A stretch of DNA of 64,000 nucleotides from Palaemon carinicauda (taxonomy: Eukaryota; Arthropoda; Malacostraca; Decapoda; Palaemonidae): NCBI RefSeq assembly GCF_036898095.1, contig NC_090745.1:87025748-87089747 (forward strand), given 5' to 3'. Under the pieces are notes generated by a model that was not told where the DNA came from, did no database searches, and worked only from the letters and a program-made list of their open reading frames with translations. Shown here piece after piece: positions 47,640-57,555 of the stretch; position 1 is the first letter of the stretch, and each line of letters starts with the position of its first letter. A program made the translations under genes and the position numbers.

Positions 47640-48963
47640 TCAGAAGTGTTGGAGAAGCGTTGGCGTGCTGGCTGTAACACACGCGGGCGATCCGGAGATC
47701 GCCGAGAGACAGGTGATCGCTGGCGAGCTGATGATCGCTGACGAGCAGAAGGCTAAGCGTGGAAGCCTGCGCATAGAAGAAGAGTCCTTGACCCCGACCT
47801 GAACCGAAGTTCTAGATCGCGAGGGCGAACGTGGGCGCACAGGGCGCGTAACAGGAACCAACAGGAACAGCAGGGATGATCATCTTGAAAGCGCTGACGA
47901 ACAGGAGAGTGCTGATGAGCAGAAGAGCGCCTGTGCGCTAACACTGAGCAGGAGCAGTAGAGAACACAGCAGAAGGGCGCGCAAGGAAACCCTGACACGC
48001 AAGGGAAGAACCCCCGTGGGGGCAACCCTTTGCCCCGAAGGGATCGTTGTCCGCCGGGAGACTGATGTCCGTCGGAAGACCGCTGTCTGTCGGGAAGACC
48101 GTTGTCCGTCGGGAAGACCGTTGCCCGTCGGAAGACGAGATCAGACTGCTGTCCATCTGCACCAAGGCAGAAGATCGAGAAAGGAGTTGTAGGCTGCAAA
48201 CGGAGATCCAAAAAGGCGCCTCAAGCACCCTTATAGGGAGATGAGAGGCCCTTACGACAAGGCGGACGGTGGGCCTTACGGCGAGGGAGGCCAACAGCAA
48301 CAGAAGAAACCTCCGAAGAGGAGTCTCTATGAGTGTACTCTCTCGCGAACGAAAGAGAAACACTTCGTAGAAGAGACTGGTCAGCCAGTGACCTAAAAGG
48401 AGCAATCCTCCGAAGAGGAGCTCCTGCAGTTGCCCAGCCCCTTGAGCGAAACTGCAGGTGCGACCGCTCAGCACCAAGAGCATAGTCGCACGAAAAAAAG
48501 GCAAGAGAAGAACCCCCCAAAAGGGGAACAACTCAAGCCTGGACAGGAAAAACTTCCCTCGGAAGGAAAGTTACCCGCCCAAGGAGGCAAGCCTCCTGAG
48601 AGTTCTAAAATGAACTGGAGAGCTGTCCGTCGTCACGGGAGTACTTTCAGTAGGAGACACGCCCCTGACGAAAATACAAGGGGGGAGGCAGCAACAGCCG
48701 AATCCCCAGGACTCAACCAGACAGCTCACACCATTGCCATATTACAGAAACGAACTAGATCGGTAACTGTAAAAAAAAAAAAAAAAAAAAATAATATTAG
48801 TACACATTCATTCCCCCGGGAAGGCTCCGAAGAGGAATCCCGAGGGAAAGGAAACAAGAATTACACAACAGGCACGTGCCCTCACAACCACTTACACTCA
48901 CGGAAGGAGAGCTGTAACCAAAACAGAATTATAACAATTATAATTATGTAACTATGTAATTAT
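47640..48963 (-). pseudogene. DIRS-F Gag N-terminal region and leader (decayed)
   Basis: Several open frames of 150-200 codons overlap here on the minus strand (47753-48211, 47938-48531), with hydrophobic, arginine-rich composition and no recognisable motif. Short purine repeats (GTCGGGAAGACCG, 48066-48140) lie inside. An A-run of 22 lies at 48770-48791. Assignment to Gag or leader rests on position between the minisatellite and the 5' inverted repeat. Confidence 0.35.
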
Positions 48964-49300
48964 GATATTTTGATTATAAAATAAATTTTTGAATATACTT
49001 ACCCGGTGAATATATAATAGCTGACGTCACCGACGGCTCGACAGATTCCCAAAAACTCGCGAGCGATCGCCATGAAGGTAGCGGGTGTGCCCACCAGCGC
49101 CGACTATCGGCCAGATACCGCATATACATGTAAACAGCTCCAGTTCTTCTCATTCCGCTGGGTCTCCATCGGGGAGGAAGGGGGGGCCTTTAATTTATAT
49201 ATTCACCGGGTAAGTATATTCAAAAATTTATTTTATAATCAAAATATCATTTTTAAATATTAAACTTAGCCGGTGAATATATAATAGCTGATTCACACCC
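48964..49300 (-). repeat. DIRS-G 3' inverted repeat and internal complementary region
   Basis: ATACTTACCCGG (48995-49006) in the outer end and CGGGTAAGTAT (49207-49217) in the internal region are a matched pair. The core has GAGCGATCGCC at about 49061-49071. Confidence 0.87.
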
Positions 49301-49690
49301 ATGGTGGTGGGTAGAGACCAGTATTAATACAGTTTACGGCGTATATGCTTAGAGTTTTTGACAGTTATATCATAACAAAACCCAAATAAATATAGGTACC
49401 TGGTAAGGAAGCTGACTCTGACGATTACTCTGCCTTGTTAGTCCGCTTTCCTCACGAAGCCCAGCCATCCTCTCAGGATGCTGAAAGACTCCCAGGAGCT
49501 GAAGTATCCAGGGCGACAACCCATACAACAGGACCTCATCAAAACCCTTAATCTGGGCGCTCTCAAGAAATGACATTTGACCACCCGCCAAATCAAAAAG
49601 GATGCGAAAGGCTTCTTAGCCTTCCGTACAACCCAATTTCAAGAGAAGATTAAAAGGATATTGGAATTAAGGGAATGTAGTGGTAGAACC

Positions 49691-51197
49691 CTAACCCACT
49701 ACTGCACTCGCTGCAACGAATGGACCCAGTGTGTAGCAGTCCTCATAAAGAGTCTGGACATCTTTTAAGTAAAATGACGCGAATACCGACTTGCTTCTCC
49801 AAAAGGTCGCGTCCATAATACTTCGCAGAGATCTGTTTTGCTTAAAGGCCACGGAAGTTGCTATAGCTCTTACTTCGTGCGTCTTAACCTTAAGCAAGCA
49901 ACGGTCTTTTTCACTCAAGTGAGAATGAGCCTCTCGGATTAAAAATCTAATAAAATACGACAAAGCATTTTTAGACATAGGCAATGATGGCTTCTTAACT
50001 GAGCACCACAAGGCCTCAGATCCACCTCGTAAGGATTTGGTACGAGCTAAAAAAAAAAACTTAAGAGCTCTAACTGGACACAGTACTCTTTCAAGCTCGT
50101 TGCCTTCGATCTCTGATAGGCAAGGTATATCAAATGACTTAGGCCAATGACGAGAAGGCAGTTCATTTTTTGGTCAAGAAACCAAGCTGAAGTGAACATG
50201 TGGCTTTATCTGTGGAAAAGCCGATGTTCCTACTAAAGGCATGGATCTCACTGACCCTTTTAGCCGAAGCCAAGCACACTAAGAAAAGCATCTTGAGGGT
50301 GAGATCCTTCAGGGAGGCTGAATGTAATGGCTCAAACCTGTCGGACATTAGGAACCTTAGGACCACGTCTAAGTTCCATCCAGGAGTTGCCATACGACGC
50401 TCCTTAGAGGTCTCGAAAGACTTAAGGAGATCTTGGAGATCTTTATTATTGGAAAGATCTAAGCCTCTATGTCTGAATACAGACGCCAACATGCTCCTGT
50501 AGCCCTTAATAGTGGGCGCTGAGAGGGAGCGAACATCTCTCAGATGTAGGAGAAAGTCTGCGATTTTGGCTACAGAGGTACTGGAAGAGGAAGTAGATGA
50601 TGACTTGCACCAGTCTCTAAAGACTTCCCACTTCGACTGGTATACTTTGATGGTAGAAGCTCTCCTAGCTCTCGCAATCACTCTGGCTGCCTCCTTCGAA
50701 AATCCTCGAGCTCTTGAGAGTCTTTCGATAGTCTGAAGGCAGTCAGACGAAGCGCGGGGAGGCTTTGATGAAGATCCCTTACGTGGGGCTGCCGTAAGAG
50801 ATCCATCCTTAAAGGTAGACTCCTTGGAACGTCTACCAGCCATTGAAGTACCTCTGTGAACCACTCTCTTGTGGGCCAGAGTGGAGCAACCAATGTCAAC
50901 CTGGTCCCTTCGTGAGAGGTGAACTTCTGCAGCACCTTGTCTAGGATCTTGAAAGGTGGAAAGGCATAAACGTCCAGGTGAGACCAGTCCAGCAGGAAAG
51001 CGTCTATGTGGGCTGCCTCTGGATCTGGAACTGGAAAGCAGTAAGTCGAGAGCCTCTTTGTCAGAGAGAGCCGCAAAAAGATCTATGGTGGGTTGACCCC
51101 ATGTCATCCATAGCTTCTCGCACACAGTCTTATGCAACGTCCACTCCATGGAGATGACTTGTCCTCTTCTGCTGAGGCCGTCCGCCAAGACATTCAT
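49691..51197 (-). pseudogene. DIRS-G tyrosine recombinase (one main frameshift)
   Basis: A 344-codon frame (50163-51197) covers the linker from RNase H (LADGLSRRGQVISMEWTLH), a Ser/Arg-rich spacer, and the N-terminal helices (ARRASTIKVYQSKWEVFRDW, SAPTIKGYRSMLASVFRHRG). It ends after the first arginine box (SAKRVSEIHAFSRN). After about 150 out-of-frame bases the 49691-50011 frame carries HxxR (THEVRAIATSVAF) and the nucleophile context (SKSVFASFYLKDV). All catalytic boxes are present, so only the frame is lost. This is the best recombinase of its group in the window. Confidence 0.88.
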
Positions 51198-51309
51198 TTT
51201 CCTTGCACAAATCTCGCCAAAGGAGAAAATGGAGTTCCTTCTGATCTGTGGATCAAAGACCCGAGCCTTCCAGACTGTCCAGTGGAGCTCCCTAACCCAA
51301 ATCCGATGG

Positions 51310-51957
51310 TAGGTAGTAGGTTGGCCAGGGCACCAGCCACCCGTTGAGATACTACCGCTAGAGAGTTATGGGGTCTTTTGACTGGCCAGACAGTACTACA
51401 TTGGATCCTCCTCTCTGGTTACGGTTCATTTCCCTTTGCCTACATACACTGAATAGTCTGGCATATTCTTTACATATTCTCCTCTATCCTCATACACCTG
51501 ACAACACAGATTACCAAATAATTCTTCATCACCCAAGGGGTTACTGCGCTGTAATTGTTCAGTGCCTCTTTCCTCTTGTTAAGGGTAGAAGAGACTCTTT
51601 AGCTATGGTAAGCAGCTCTTCTAGGAGAAGGACACTCCAAAATCAAACCACTGTTCTCTAGTCTTGGGTAGTCCCATAGCCTCTGTACCATGGCCTTTCA
51701 CTGTCTTGGGTTAGAGTTCTCTTGCTTGAGGGTACACTCGAGCACACTCTATCTTATTTCTCTTCCTCTTGTTTTGTTAAAGTTTTTATAGTTTATATAG
51801 GAGATATTTATTGTTGTTACTCTTCTTAGAATATTTTATTTTCCTTTTTTCCTTTCCGCACTGAGCTATTTTCCCTGTTGGAGCCCCTGGGCTTATAGCA
51901 TACTGCTTTTCCAACTAGGGTTGTAGCTTAGTAAGTAATAATAATAATAATAATAAT
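51310..51957 (+). mobile_element. (TAA)n-tailed dispersed repeat (5'-truncated non-LTR type)
   Basis: It begins TAGGTAGTAGGTTGGCCAGG and ends GTTGTAGCTTAGTAAG followed by (TAA)n at 51937-51957. I recognise the segment around GGAGCCCCTGGGCTTATAGC as a very common decapod repeat. A microsatellite-like 3' tail is typical of non-LTR retrotransposons or their SINEs. The flanking DIRS-G RNase H region would be continuous without it. No coding frame is visible. Confidence 0.7.
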
Positions 51958-52741
51958 CTGAAAACAACACATGGTTTGGGTTCTTGATCGCAAGAGAAAG
52001 ACCTTCTCGAAGTCTGATGTTGCTGTCCCACCAAGTCAGACATGTCTAGACTGAGTTGGAGATTGGGAAAGAGATACTCACTAAGCCCTTCTCCTTGTTC
52101 CAATGGTTTAGGTGAAATTGGAAAGGGCATAGGATGAGTCTCCCCAGAGAGATAAACTGCTCCAGCGATGAAAGAGTTCCCACGAGGCTAGCTCAAACTC
52201 TTACAGAGCAACTGTTTTTCTCTTGCAAGTGAAGGACTTTTAACAGAGCTTGTTCCATTCTTGCGGGAGACGAAAAGGCCCGAAAAATCAGACACTGTCT
52301 CTCCATTCCCAAATAAAGAATAGTCTGGGATGGGGTACTGTAAGTTACGACTTCTCTACGTTCACTATGAGACCTAGCTCCTTGGTTAGGTCTAATGTCC
52401 ATTAGAGGCTCTCCAGACAGCAATATAATGACGACGCCCTGATTAGCCAGTCGTCAAAATAAAGGGAGGCTCTGAATCCTCAAAAAATGTAGAAAGCTTG
52501 CTACATTTTGCCAGGGCCTTGTAAAAACAAGAGGAGCAGGAATGAGGTCGGAGTACAGTGCTTGACATTGGTACATTACTTTCCCGTCCACAAACCTCAG
52601 ATGTAGTTGAAAGTTTGGATGAATCGGGATGTGGAAGTATGCATCCTGAAGGTCGAGAGAGACCATCCAGTCGCCTTCCCTTAATGCTGCCAAGACAGAT
52701 TTGGTAGTCTTCATCGTGAAGTTTGTCTTGACAATGAACAC
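51958..52741 (-). pseudogene. DIRS-G reverse transcriptase remnant
   Basis: The 52454-52741 frame carries motif A (DWMVSLDLQDAYFHIPIHPN) and then degrades. A short palm/thumb part (IVNVEKS-type, about 52350) and SPARMEQALLKVLHLQEKN (52193-52423) follow. YLDD is reduced to FDDWL-like sequence near 52445-52460 and much of the fingers and palm is deleted compared with DIRS-B. Dead. Confidence 0.72.
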
Positions 52742-52742
52742 A

Positions 52743-53336
52743 TTGAGCGCACTTACATCTTAAGTACTCCTGCAGTGAACGTGGCTGCCAGATCATTGGA
52801 GCCATCCCTGATAGCCTTGTTCCTGCAGAGAATGTGGCTGCCAGATCATTGGAGCCATCCCTGATAGCCTTGTTCATGCATGACATAATTGTACAGCAAA
52901 ACTTCAAACGCTCGAAAAAAAAAAAAACTCCTAACAGGAGATGGTCTAGCTCTGAAGCCGACCATAAAATCTTGGAGCGTCTCATGGCCAGGCGACGGGG
53001 AGAGTCTATGAGGCTTGAGAAGTCTCCCTGGGCAGAGGCAGGAACTCCCAAGCCGAGAACTTCTCCCGTGTCATACCAGACGCTCGCTCTATAAGCCAGT
53101 TTAAAAGGAGGGAAAGCAAAGGCTGTCTCCCCCAAACGCCTCCTGGTGATCAACCAGTCGCCTAGCAAACGTAAAGCTCTCTTAGAAGAGCGAGAGAGCA
53201 CTAGCTTAGACAACAACGACTTCGAAGTAGCTAGGCCTAGTGTAAACTCTGACGAAGGCGAACGAGGAGCAGCAGTTACAAAATGGTCCGGACAGAGATC
53301 CTTAAAAATCAGCATGATTTTTTTTTTAAAGTCCAT
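52743..53336 (-). pseudogene. DIRS-G Gag C-terminal region
   Basis: The first two thirds of a 297-codon frame starting at 53336, matching DIRS-B 17393-18214 in FVTAAPRSPSSEFTLG, VLSRSSKRALRLLG and WYDTGEVLGLGVPASAQGDF. At 52780-52870 a 47-bp unit (GTGGCTGCCAGATCATTGGA...) is tandemly duplicated, which shifts the frame. The remaining part of the frame runs into RT sequence read in the wrong frame. Confidence 0.68.
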
Positions 53337-54151
53337 AGAGGGCTGAGCAGTTTAGGCTCCTCTCCGTCTGACAAAGTCCCCAAAGGAATATCAGTAGGAG
53401 GAGGATCAGCAACTTCCTCATCTGAAGGAACCTCGTCCGACAATTGCCGAGTCTCATGAAAAGGAGAGACCTGCCGCGGTGGCAATGCTTGACAAGCAAA
53501 GTCCACACGCAAAGGAGCAGCAGTAGCAGTCAAGGAAGCGACGTCATGTCGCTGCTGAAAGGACTGACCAGCAACAACAACAGGAGTTGATGGACGCTCG
53601 ACGTCAAGTCGAGACTGCCTTGACTGCCTAGACTGAGCAGTCAAAACAACCCTTGACTGCGGTGCTTGACGCTCAACGTCAAAACAAGGCAACTGAGCTG
53701 GTTGGCGAACGTCCTGAACGTCAACACGAGACTGCGGCAGCGGCTGAACGTCAAGACGAGGCTGCGGCAGCGGCTGAAAGTCAACACGGGACTGCAGCGA
53801 GTGAGGATCCAAGTCACGTGACTGACGTGACAAACTACCGACATCACGTTTCATAACGTCAAAAGGACGAGTAAATGCTCGTTTGGGCGGCTGACGGCCA
53901 GAGTCTCGTTTAGCGTAACGGCGACTCGAAAGCGAAGGTTCATCGTGAACCTGCTCAACGTCATACTTCTCCATAAGGGAGGCAAGCTTAGTCTGCATGT
54001 CCTGCAGGACAACCCAATTAGGATCAACGGGAGTCGGAACGGGCCGAGACGACGGTAACGTCTGTGTTGGCAAAACATTGCCTTTACCGCGACCCTCGGA
54101 CCCCGTGTTACGCTTGCGTTTAATAGGCGAACCGTCTTCCGACGACTGCAA
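53309..54151 (-). CDS. DIRS-G Gag central region (open fragment)
   Basis: A 280-codon frame. A basic, serine-rich start (KRKRNTGSEGRGKG) leads to a segment predicted to be helical (LQDMQTKLASLMEKYDVEQV), then a repeat-rich stretch, then an acidic end (DEVPSDEEVADPPP) that overlaps the next Gag frame by 28 bp. The middle contains imperfect ten-residue repeats (for example QPLPQSRVDV), the counterpart of the minisatellites in A, B and E. No enzyme motif. It is the best-preserved example of the variable Gag region and shows what the others derived from. Confidence 0.6.
   Translation of the reverse strand: MQSSEDGSPIKRKRNTGSEGRGKGNVLPTQTLPSSRPVPTPVDPNWVVLQDMQTKLASLMEKYDVEQVHDEPSLSSRRYAKRDSGRQPPKRAFTRPFDVMKRDVGSLSRQSRDLDPHSLQSRVDFQPLPQPRLDVQPLPQSRVDVQDVRQPAQLPCFDVERQAPQSRVVLTAQSRQSRQSRLDVERPSTPVVVAGQSFQQRHDVASLTATAAPLRVDFACQALPPRQVSPFHETRQLSDEVPSDEEVADPPPTDIPLGTLSDGEEPKLLSPLWTLKKKSC
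53640..53790. repeat. DIRS-G Gag short minisatellite, ~30-bp unit
   Basis: About three to five imperfect units around GACTGCGGCAGCGGCTGAAC and TCAA(C/G)ACGAG, in frame with Gag. This is the low-copy counterpart of the expanded repeats in DIRS-A, B and F. Confidence 0.75.
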
Positions 54152-54219
54152 AGGGTCAGAGCTGTCCCCATGGCTACAGCCAGGACGCTGGACATGTCCT
54201 GAAGGGACTGACTTCCGCT

Positions 54220-54537
54220 TTAAGGATCTAGAAACTTTGCTCCAAGGTTTCTTTTGCGAGAAGCCTTCGGATGACGAGGAGAAAACAGCCTCGCTCGTCT
54301 TATGGTAGGGGCGCTCTTGCGAGACACGCCCGATACCACAGAGGAAACGTCTGTTCGTTGGTTAAAGCCTCTCGTCCCCTTAAGTCCTACGACATTACTT
54401 CTCCCTGGTGCAGGGGAGCCTGAAAGAGGTCTCGGACTAGGTGAACGACAAGCACGAACAGACGAACCCTCGGTCGCAACACTAAATACACTTTGCGCAC
54501 TTATCACTTTATCACTACGATTTTCTGTTTTTTGCAC
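54220..54537 (-). pseudogene. DIRS-G Gag N-terminal region
   Basis: A 105-codon frame with TEGSSVRACRSPSPRPL near the start, similar to DIRS-A 5680-6189 (EGSSVRASCSPSLGLLQ). It ends 70 bp before the 53309-54151 frame and lies in another frame. Confidence 0.55.
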
Positions 54538-54539
54538 TT

Positions 54540-55837
54540 ACTTCACTGATATCGTATTTTTCAATAATTTCACATTAGGCATGAATAAAACTGATTTCTA
54601 CCTGAAGCACGCAATTCTCCCTTACATCAAAAGATGATAATTGCGAAATGAGTCGTATAATGTAAGCACATTAGTACATGCAAAAATCAGTAAACATATA
54701 TATCGAATAAAACGGAAATATATAAAGTTAAAAAGGATCAGTGACTTGGGAGGAGACTAAACACTAGTTCATTAAAGACTACGTTTTCAATCTCTCACCG
54801 TACAGTGCCTTGGGACGAGAATAAAAACTAAAAACGTTTTATCCTTTCTCCCCGTACAGAGACTTGGGACGAGAGTAAACTGAATCGAGAACAACGTTAC
54901 TCGCTCCTAAACTCCCTTGGGACGAGAATAAAGATCGGAACGTTCTCTCTTCCTCTCTCTCTCTCTCCGTCTCTTTCTCTCTCTCTCTCTTGTCACATAC
55001 AAGAGAAAAGCCCAATCACCCTTCGTCAATAAACAGGTTATTTGACCAAAGGAAAAAACTGAAAGGACTAAAAAAATGAAAATTAACAAGTTCCTTTAAA
55101 TTAGTATTTAAAACACTTCAGTTTGAAAGAAGAATGAACAAAACGTCAAAATCGATTTACTCTTTCTGCAAAGTGAAACCGTGATTCTCTCTTTCTCTAT
55201 CGTAACGATAGAGCGCAAACTGCATAGCATAAATAAACCAAACGTTAGTTCATCTTTGAAAAAAAAAACAGCACGAAGACTATTCAAAGAATATCTTTCT
55301 TGAAATATTTTCTAAAAAATATTCATTTCATAACTCTTACAGAGCAAATGATTTAAACTTAACGAAAATAAAAGTTGAATGGGCTCAACGTTGTTTAACT
55401 TCGGTTTCCAAGTTAGGACCGCCTACATCTCGGAGGTAAAGGCCGCATATAAACAAAAACATAAAATTTATCTTGATGTTTAGTATAAATGGAAAGCTAA
55501 TCGAAGAGGCCTAATAAAGGCGGGTGAGATATAAAATATATAGAGGAAAATCTATAATTATCAACAATAATTTTTAACGTGATAAAATAATTACTAAAAG
55601 CCTAAAACACACTTCCGTACACTGAGGGAAGGGTCGGCCATCTTTACTCTATGGAAAAAAAACAGAGATAAAAAAGCAAGGGCAAAACACTTTTACTCTC
55701 CTTTCAAAAGCATTTCTTTTGAGGATAGTATTGAATAATCCAACATGGCGAAAGCAATAAAACCAAAACCAAGTACTTCACCAATTCGGTAGAAAACTCG
55801 AGGTCATAAAGCGAGTGGAATCGACTTGTCGATGAAA
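54540..55837. other. DIRS-G 5' leader, no gene
   Basis: AT-rich leader homologous to that of DIRS-A (6190-7359), sharing GGGAAGGGTCGGCCAT near 55625 and the phrase GAGCGCAA after CGTAACGATA near 55200. A short CT run lies at 54954-54990. No coding frame. Confidence 0.6.
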
Positions 55838-56014
55838 CCGACAGAGAAGAACTGGAGCTGTTTACATGTATATGCGGTATCTGGCCGATAGTCGGCGCTG
55901 GTGGGCACACCCGCTACCTTCATGGCGATCGCTCACGAGTTTTTGGGAATCTGTCGAGCCGTCGGAGACGTCAGCTATTATATATTCACCGGCTAAGTTT
56001 AATATTTAAAAATG
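55838..56014 (-). repeat. DIRS-G 5' inverted terminal repeat
   Basis: Reverse complement of about 48995-49155. It contains GGCGATCGC and ends CTAAGTTTAATATTTAAAAATG. Confidence 0.87.
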
Positions 56015-56481
56015 TAATTTAAAAATGAATGAACACTAAAGAAAGAACGAAAACCCTGAAAGGAATCGTTCTACAAGCTGAAAAACAAAAAACAACTACA
56101 ATTAGATTCATAACTAATTGAGACAAAAGTACGGCGTAGCAACCCCCCCACACGGAAAGGAAGCTACAAGGGCGTAGTAACACGTAGTAAAAGGGTGAAC
56201 GACCTCAAGAGAGAGAGAGAGAGAAAGACTTAAGTCAAACTCGATTGCCACCCATAAAATTACGCCGTGGTGGCCTAACTGCCGAGGACTCCACGTAGAT
56301 ATCGTACACTACACACACAAATCTGAAAAGGAAACTTACTTATATCTATACTCAAGTATATATACAAACATGAAAACATGTTTACATATATATTGAGTAA
56401 ATGAAAAGTAAGCGATTAAGTAAAGACAAAACAAACAATGGCTGCCAAGAGAGGACCAAGACAGAGACGTCTGTCACAGTC
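56015..56481. other. DIRS-F 5' leader remainder, no gene
   Basis: The part of the DIRS-F leader on the far side of DIRS-G: A-rich, with a short GA run near 56212-56224. No gene. Confidence 0.5.
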
Positions 56482-56677
56482 CGAGCCAAAAGTGAAAGTG
56501 AGCATTCACCTGTGTGTGAGGGGGAGGAGGGGTAGCTAGCTACCACTCCCCTACCCCCCCGCTAACTAGCGCGGGGGTAATACACCCTCGTTAAATTCTA
56601 ATGGCTCGCCATTTCAGCTGCGCTAAAAGGTAACCCTTTGTAAATAGCGTGGTTTGTATTTCGGTTACGGAACAAAT
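56482..56677 (-). repeat. DIRS-F 5' inverted terminal repeat
   Basis: Reverse complement of about 41930-42105, including the palindrome GGTAGCTAGCTACC at 56532-56545. It ends CGGTTACGGAACAAAT. Confidence 0.87.
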
Positions 56678-56819
56678 ATAATTTAGATGTTTTTTTTTCT
56701 AAGCTATGTATGTATTAACAATTAGTAATTATATTTCAATGCCTGCATATTATATTTAAATTTCTTATGCCTACCAGTTCTACGATATATCAAATTAATC
56801 TCTCTGCTCTCTTTCCCAT

Positions 56820-56930
<111 letters not shown>

Positions 56931-57295
56931 TTTTTTTTTTGAGGAAAGGGGGGCCCACTGTAAGAAAATGCCACGGGCCCATTCTCACCTAGCTACACCC
57001 GTGGACATACTATAAACCTTATCCATAATCAAACTATTTAGGCTAATGTACTGAACAAGGAATTTTATTAACTTTCATCTTAAAACATCATAAACAATAT
57101 TGGAGACTGTGAAAACTACTCTAAAAATTTAATAATGTAATATCAATGGAGTTGTGTTCCTACAAACAATAAAAATAAAAAGTTACATTATCTCATCTTG
57201 CTAGAATTTTAGGAAACCAAGGTTAAGGTTACCCACCAAAGATATTACTACCACTTAAAGTACTGTACATACTAGATTTATAAATGTCAACTTAC

Positions 57296-57466
57296 ATAAA
57301 TTCTTCTGCCTTCTTCTGCAAACCACTCTATAAAAGAGCTTCCATAACCAATTTCACCTCGGGACTCAGCAAGAGGTTTTCCTGCTTCAGCTGTGAGAAT
57401 TAATGCCAAATCTTCTTTATTTTCTTCCATCAAATTATACCATTTCCTGAGCAGGATTGACCTTTC
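57296..57466 (-). CDS. ALDH5A1: Internal exon of succinate-semialdehyde dehydrogenase (ALDH5A1 family)
   Basis: A 171-bp exon with no stop, encoding 57 residues: [13 protein letters not shown]..., [16 protein letters not shown] and [14 protein letters not shown]. This is the N-terminal NAD-binding region of aldehyde dehydrogenases. ILTAE(x)GKP followed by E(x)RGE and F(x)EWF(x)EE(x)RR is characteristic of mitochondrial succinate-semialdehyde dehydrogenase, which oxidises the GABA breakdown product to succinate. On the minus strand the exon is preceded by a poly-T tract and TTTAG (AG = 57467-57468) and followed by GTAAGT (GT = 57294-57295). Both borders are phase 0. The catalytic Cys and Glu lie in later exons not seen here. 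Orientation places upstream exons to the right of the window and downstream exons to the left. A retrocopy is unlikely because of the intact introns. Confidence 0.9.
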
Positions 57467-57555
57467 CTAAATTTGAAAAAAAAAAAAATATATATATATA
57501 TTCTTAGAAAAAGAAAAAATTACATTTCCATGAAACAAAGCCATAAAAATCATAA

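Larger units (their letters stand above)
48964..56014 (-). mobile_element. DIRS-type retrotransposon G, nested in DIRS-F
   Basis: A 7.05-kb element of the A/B/E group. Inverted repeats: about 48995-49135 mirrors 55860-56000. The internal complementary region at 49195-49275 joins the inverted left end (TTTATAATCAAAATATC) and the inverted right end (ATTTTTAAATATTAAACTTAGCCGG). Order: leader, Gag N (54220-54537 and 53309-54151), Gag C (52743-53336), RT (51958-52741), a (TAA)n-tailed repeat insertion (51310-51957), RNase H linker and YR (49691-51197). It is the best-preserved member of its group here but still has frameshifts and small deletions. Confidence 0.9.
41889..56677 (-). mobile_element. 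DIRS-type retrotransposon F, old, containing DIRS-G
   Basis: The ends are inverted repeats: about 41930-42105 mirrors 56482-56640. The internal complementary region near 42145-42240 joins the inverted left end (CTTCGAATTTGTC) to the inverted right end (ATTTGTTCCGTAACCG). Removing DIRS-G (48964-56014) leaves a 7.7-kb element. The coding region is heavily decayed and most similar in order to DIRS-D. It lies inside hAT 3' sequence, in an AT-rich target, without duplication. Confidence 0.85.
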
